A program made the translations under genes and the position numbers. 64,000 bases of DNA from Mesorhizobium sp. WSM3626 (lineage in GTDB: Bacteria; Pseudomonadota; Alphaproteobacteria; Rhizobiales; Rhizobiaceae): assembly GCF_000513935.1 (NCBI RefSeq), contig NZ_AZUY01000010.1:25727-89726 (forward strand). The letters run 5' to 3'. Numbering within the stretch: position 1 is the stretch's first letter; each line of letters begins with the position of its first letter. This document shows positions 61,301 through 64,000 of this stretch, piece after piece. The notes under the pieces were generated by a model. It was not told the DNA's origin. It did not search any database and saw only the letters and a program-made list of their open reading frames with translations.

Positions 61301-62206
61301 ATGAAACCCAGAGACATCGCCGCCTACGTCTTCCTGGCTGTCACCTGGGGACTGTCCTTCCTGGTGCTGCTCAAGGTGGTGCATGCCTTTGGCTGGGTCG
61401 GCGCGGTCACCTTGCGCGCGCTGATCGCCGGCATCACGCTCTTTCTGCTTGCAGCCGTCACGCGGCGACGGCTGGATTTCAGCGCCGGCTGGCGGCATTT
61501 CGCCATGGTCGGCGCAACGACGGTCGCGGCGCAGTTGATCGGCCTGTCCTATGCCACGCCGCGCATCGGCACGGCGATGGCGGCCATCCTGGTTGCCGCG
61601 ATCCCGCTGTTCTCGATGATCATCGGCCAGCTCTGGGGGCTCGAGCGCATCACTGTTCGCGGCCTTGCCGGGCTGCTGCTCGGCGCTGCCGGCATCATCG
61701 TCCTGGTCGGTTTCCCCGCGGTTCCGGTCACCGCTTCCTTTGCGGTCGGCTGTGCCGCCTCGCTGTTCAGTTCCTTCTCGGCGGCGTTCGGCAGCAACTA
61801 CGCCAATCGCCATTTGCGGTCGGCCGGCTCACTGGAACTCACCAGCGCCGCTTTCCTGTTTGGCGGCCTGATGACGCTGCCGCTGCTGCTCGCCGTGCCG
61901 ATGCCGGCCATGCCGCGCCCTGTCGACTTCCTCTATCTGGCGATACTGGCCTGCGTGATGAGCGCATTGACCTATGTCGTGTATTTCCGGCTGGTGGCCA
62001 GCATCGGCGCGACCAGGACGATCAGCGTCGAATTCGCCGTGACCACGATCGCGGTGCTGGCCGGAACGATGCTGCTTGGCGAGTCGCTGACCGTCATCCA
62101 GGCTTTCGGCGCGGCGGCGATCATCGCCGGCTGCGTGCTGGTGCTGGACCCGTTTCCCCGCCGGTTGGAAGCCTTGCCCTTGCCATCGGCCCCGCCTTTG
62201 GTGTAA
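61301..62206 (+). CDS. EamA/DMT-family permease
   Basis: 301-residue inner-membrane protein with ten hydrophobic segments in two EamA halves: the first starts VFLAVTWGLSFLVLLKVVHAFG and the second ends TMLLGESLTVIQAFGAAAIIAGCVLVL, with the conserved LGE. Exports or imports a metabolite of unknown kind. ATG 61301 is the first start that gives the family N-terminus; no strong ribosome site is seen. Distinct in sequence from the EamA protein at 28718-29644. Confidence 0.88.
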   Translation: MKPRDIAAYVFLAVTWGLSFLVLLKVVHAFGWVGAVTLRALIAGITLFLLAAVTRRRLDFSAGWRHFAMVGATTVAAQLIGLSYATPRIGTAMAAILVAAIPLFSMIIGQLWGLERITVRGLAGLLLGAAGIIVLVGFPAVPVTASFAVGCAASLFSSFSAAFGSNYANRHLRSAGSLELTSAAFLFGGLMTLPLLLAVPMPAMPRPVDFLYLAILACVMSALTYVVYFRLVASIGATRTISVEFAVTTIAVLAGTMLLGESLTVIQAFGAAAIIAGCVLVLDPFPRRLEALPLPSAPPLV

Positions 62207-62284
62207 CCGGTCCCCATACTCGAACGTCTTGAAAGGAGGGCTAACGTGTTTTTCGATCACCATCGTCAGCGTGGCCCGATTTCC

Positions 62285-62334
62285 GCCCTGCGAGCTTGCT
62301 TGCAGGGCTGACCAGGGACGGTCCGGGTTTTTTC
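62285..62334 (+). terminator. Terminator-like hairpins before the ABC-F gene
   Basis: GCCCTGC (62285-62291) pairs with GCAGGGC (62302-62308); a second small stem GACC/GGTC follows, then GGGTTTTTT ending at 62333. It ends the EamA transcript or acts as a leader attenuator of the ABC-F gene 120 bases further on. Confidence 0.55.
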
Positions 62335-62451
62335 CCGCTTCGATTTTTTGGTCTGCCCTTCGTGGTGCCGCAACGCCTGGCCTGATGACCGGCATGCGCA
62401 CCGACAAAGTGCATCAAGCCGGATTTTCCGGACAGACCAGAGAAATCGAAC

Positions 62452-63978
62452 ATGGCCCTGATCAGCCTCAAATCCCTCGGCGTCACCATGAGTGCGCCGC
62501 TCTTCTCCAATCTCGACCTCAGCATCGACAGCGGCGACCGGCTCGGCATCGTTGCCGCCAACGGCCGCGGCAAGTCGACCTTGCTCAAATGCCTGACCGG
62601 CGAGCTGGAGCCGACGACGGGCGACATCACCCGCACGCGCGGCCTGCGTGTCGGCCATGTCGAACAGTCCGTTGCCTCTGCCCTGCTTGGCCGCACCTTT
62701 TATCAGGTGGTGGCGGATGCCTTGCCGCCGGAGCAGGCCGACAGCGAGATGTGGCGTGTCGACATGGTTCTCGATTCGCTCGACGTGCCCGAACCAATGC
62801 GCGAGCGAGAGATGCAGGCGCTGAGCGGCGGCTGGCAGCGGCTGGCGCTGATCGCCCGCGTCTGGGTCACCGATCCCGACGTGCTGCTTCTCGACGAGCC
62901 TACCAACCATCTCGACCTCGCCCGCATCAGCCAGTTGGAAACCTGGCTCAACGCGCTGCCGCGCGAGGTGCCGGTCATCATCGCCAGCCATGACCGAGCC
63001 TTCCTCGACGCCACCACCAACCGGACGCTGTTCCTGCGCCCGGAACAGTCGCCGGTGTTTTCTCTCCCCTATTCGCGGGCCAGGGATGCGGTGGACGAGG
63101 TCGACGCCTCGACTGGGCGAAAGTTCCAGCGCGACATGAAGGTGGCCCAGCAATTGCGCCGGCAGGCGGCCAAGCTCAACAACATCGGCATCAATTCCGG
63201 CAGCGACCTGCTGACCGTCAAGACCAAACAGCTCAACCAGCGCGCGGAAAAGCTCGAAGAGGCCGCCAATCCGGCGCATCGCGAGAAATCGGCGGGCGCG
63301 ATCAAACTCGCCAATCGCGGAACGCACGCCAAGGTGCTGATCACGCTCGACGACGCGGCGGTCGAGACACCGGACGGCACACTGCTGTTCAGGACCGGCA
63401 AGCGCCACCTCTGCCAGGGCGATCGCATCGTGCTGCTCGGCCGCAACGGCGTCGGCAAGTCGCGCTTCGTCACCTTGATCCGCAACGCCATTCTCGAGCC
63501 GGACACGGTGCGGAATGTGAAGGTCACGCCGTCGACCGTGCTCGGCTACAGCGACCAGGCGCTGTCCGGAATCAGCGGCGACGACACGCCGCTGGCGATG
63601 GTCTCGCGCGGTTACGATGTCGGCGAACAGCGTGCCCGCTCGCTGCTTGCCGGCGCCGGCGTGGTCATCGAGATGCAGGAGCGCAGGATCGGTGTGCTGT
63701 CGGGCGGCCAGAAGGCACGGCTGATGATGCTGGCGCTGAGACTCGCCAATCCCAACTTCTATCTGCTCGACGAGCCGACCAACCATCTCGACATAGACGG
63801 CCAGGAAGCGCTGGAGGAGGAGTTGCTGAAGCACCAGGCAAGCTGCCTGCTCGCCTCGCACGACCGTTCCTTCATCCGTGCTGTCGGCAACCGCTTCTGG
63901 CTGATCGAGAAGCGAAAGCTGACCGAGGTCGAGGATCCGGAGAATTTCTTCCGCGAGGTGGCTGAAGGGGCGGTATGA
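62452..63978 (+). CDS. ABC-F family ATPase
   Basis: 508 residues: two ABC ATPase domains joined by a linker (about 225-285) and no membrane part, as in ribosome-associated ABC-F proteins. First domain: Walker A AANGRGKST, signature LSGGWQRLALIARVW, Walker B VLLLDEPTNHLD. Second domain: GRNGVGKSR (Arg instead of the usual Thr/Ser), LSGGQKARLMML, FYLLDEPTNHLDIDG. The EPTNHLD motif in both halves is diagnostic. ABC-F proteins bind the ribosomal E site and regulate translation or give antibiotic protection; the role here is unknown. GAGAAATCGAAC precedes the ATG. Confidence 0.93.
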   Translation: MALISLKSLGVTMSAPLFSNLDLSIDSGDRLGIVAANGRGKSTLLKCLTGELEPTTGDITRTRGLRVGHVEQSVASALLGRTFYQVVADALPPEQADSEMWRVDMVLDSLDVPEPMREREMQALSGGWQRLALIARVWVTDPDVLLLDEPTNHLDLARISQLETWLNALPREVPVIIASHDRAFLDATTNRTLFLRPEQSPVFSLPYSRARDAVDEVDASTGRKFQRDMKVAQQLRRQAAKLNNIGINSGSDLLTVKTKQLNQRAEKLEEAANPAHREKSAGAIKLANRGTHAKVLITLDDAAVETPDGTLLFRTGKRHLCQGDRIVLLGRNGVGKSRFVTLIRNAILEPDTVRNVKVTPSTVLGYSDQALSGISGDDTPLAMVSRGYDVGEQRARSLLAGAGVVIEMQERRIGVLSGGQKARLMMLALRLANPNFYLLDEPTNHLDIDGQEALEEELLKHQASCLLASHDRSFIRAVGNRFWLIEKRKLTEVEDPENFFREVAEGAV

Positions 63979-64000
63979 CGGGCGGGAGATCGGCAGCACC

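Overview
The window looks like chromosomal DNA of an alphaproteobacterium of the order Hyphomicrobiales (Rhizobiales), most probably Mesorhizobium or a close relative. The evidence is the high GC content, the lrp/trxB/lsrB-type block, rhizobial palindromic intergenic repeats, a UvrB with long extensions, and the overall protein flavour. No rRNA, tRNA, transposase, integrase, phage gene or CRISPR array was seen. It reads as core chromosome with a few accessory cassettes.

Layout. 1-5100: the end of an aspartate-type aminotransferase, a cupin, an EF-G paralogue that lacks the catalytic histidine, a 750-base RNA-like intergenic region with two candidate minus-strand small RNAs, and an ICMT-like methyltransferase. 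5100-7816: a LysR regulator (LsrB/VtlR-like), thioredoxin reductase, and a divergent Lrp/AsnC regulator. 8065-15386: lipopolysaccharide inner-core island with a glycosyltransferase, gmhB, gmhA, hldE, a LysE exporter, hldD, waaF and waaC. Together these cover the whole route from sedoheptulose-7-phosphate to ADP-heptose and its transfer. 15500-20400: greA with an attenuator-like leader, a TPR protein, a DUF3775 protein, two extensin-like proteins and an LssY_C protein. 20397-23844: an alcohol dehydrogenase with a divergent LysR, and a CorC/TlyC membrane protein. 23867-28441: a self-contained type I secretion operon (RTX/GH16 glycanase, ABC exporter, adaptor). 28718-34801: an EamA permease, a DGPF protein with ECF42-like sigma factor, an FMN reductase with divergent HxlR, a thioesterase and a long-form PurC. 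35005-38746: a three-gene overlapping catabolic cassette (GMC oxidoreductase, enolase-superfamily enzyme, beta-hydroxyacid dehydrogenase). 38991-51066: a lipid kinase and many envelope or exported proteins of unknown function. 51094-55649: an operon coding for a Tat-exported isoaspartyl methyltransferase, a polytopic spermidine-synthase-like protein and an exported hydrolase. 56177-63978: a DUF2778 (L,D-transpeptidase-like) protein, UvrB, an EamA permease and an ABC-F ATPase.

The most interesting unexplained signals are the two small-RNA candidates and the palindromic operator at 3915-4333, the greA leader terminator, the repeated C-terminal motif plus inserted palindrome in uvrB, the inverted-repeat element whose tips contain the stop codons of both waaC and greA, and the exported PCMT/SpeE-like operon. 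All functional statements rest on motif recognition and context; no database search was possible.
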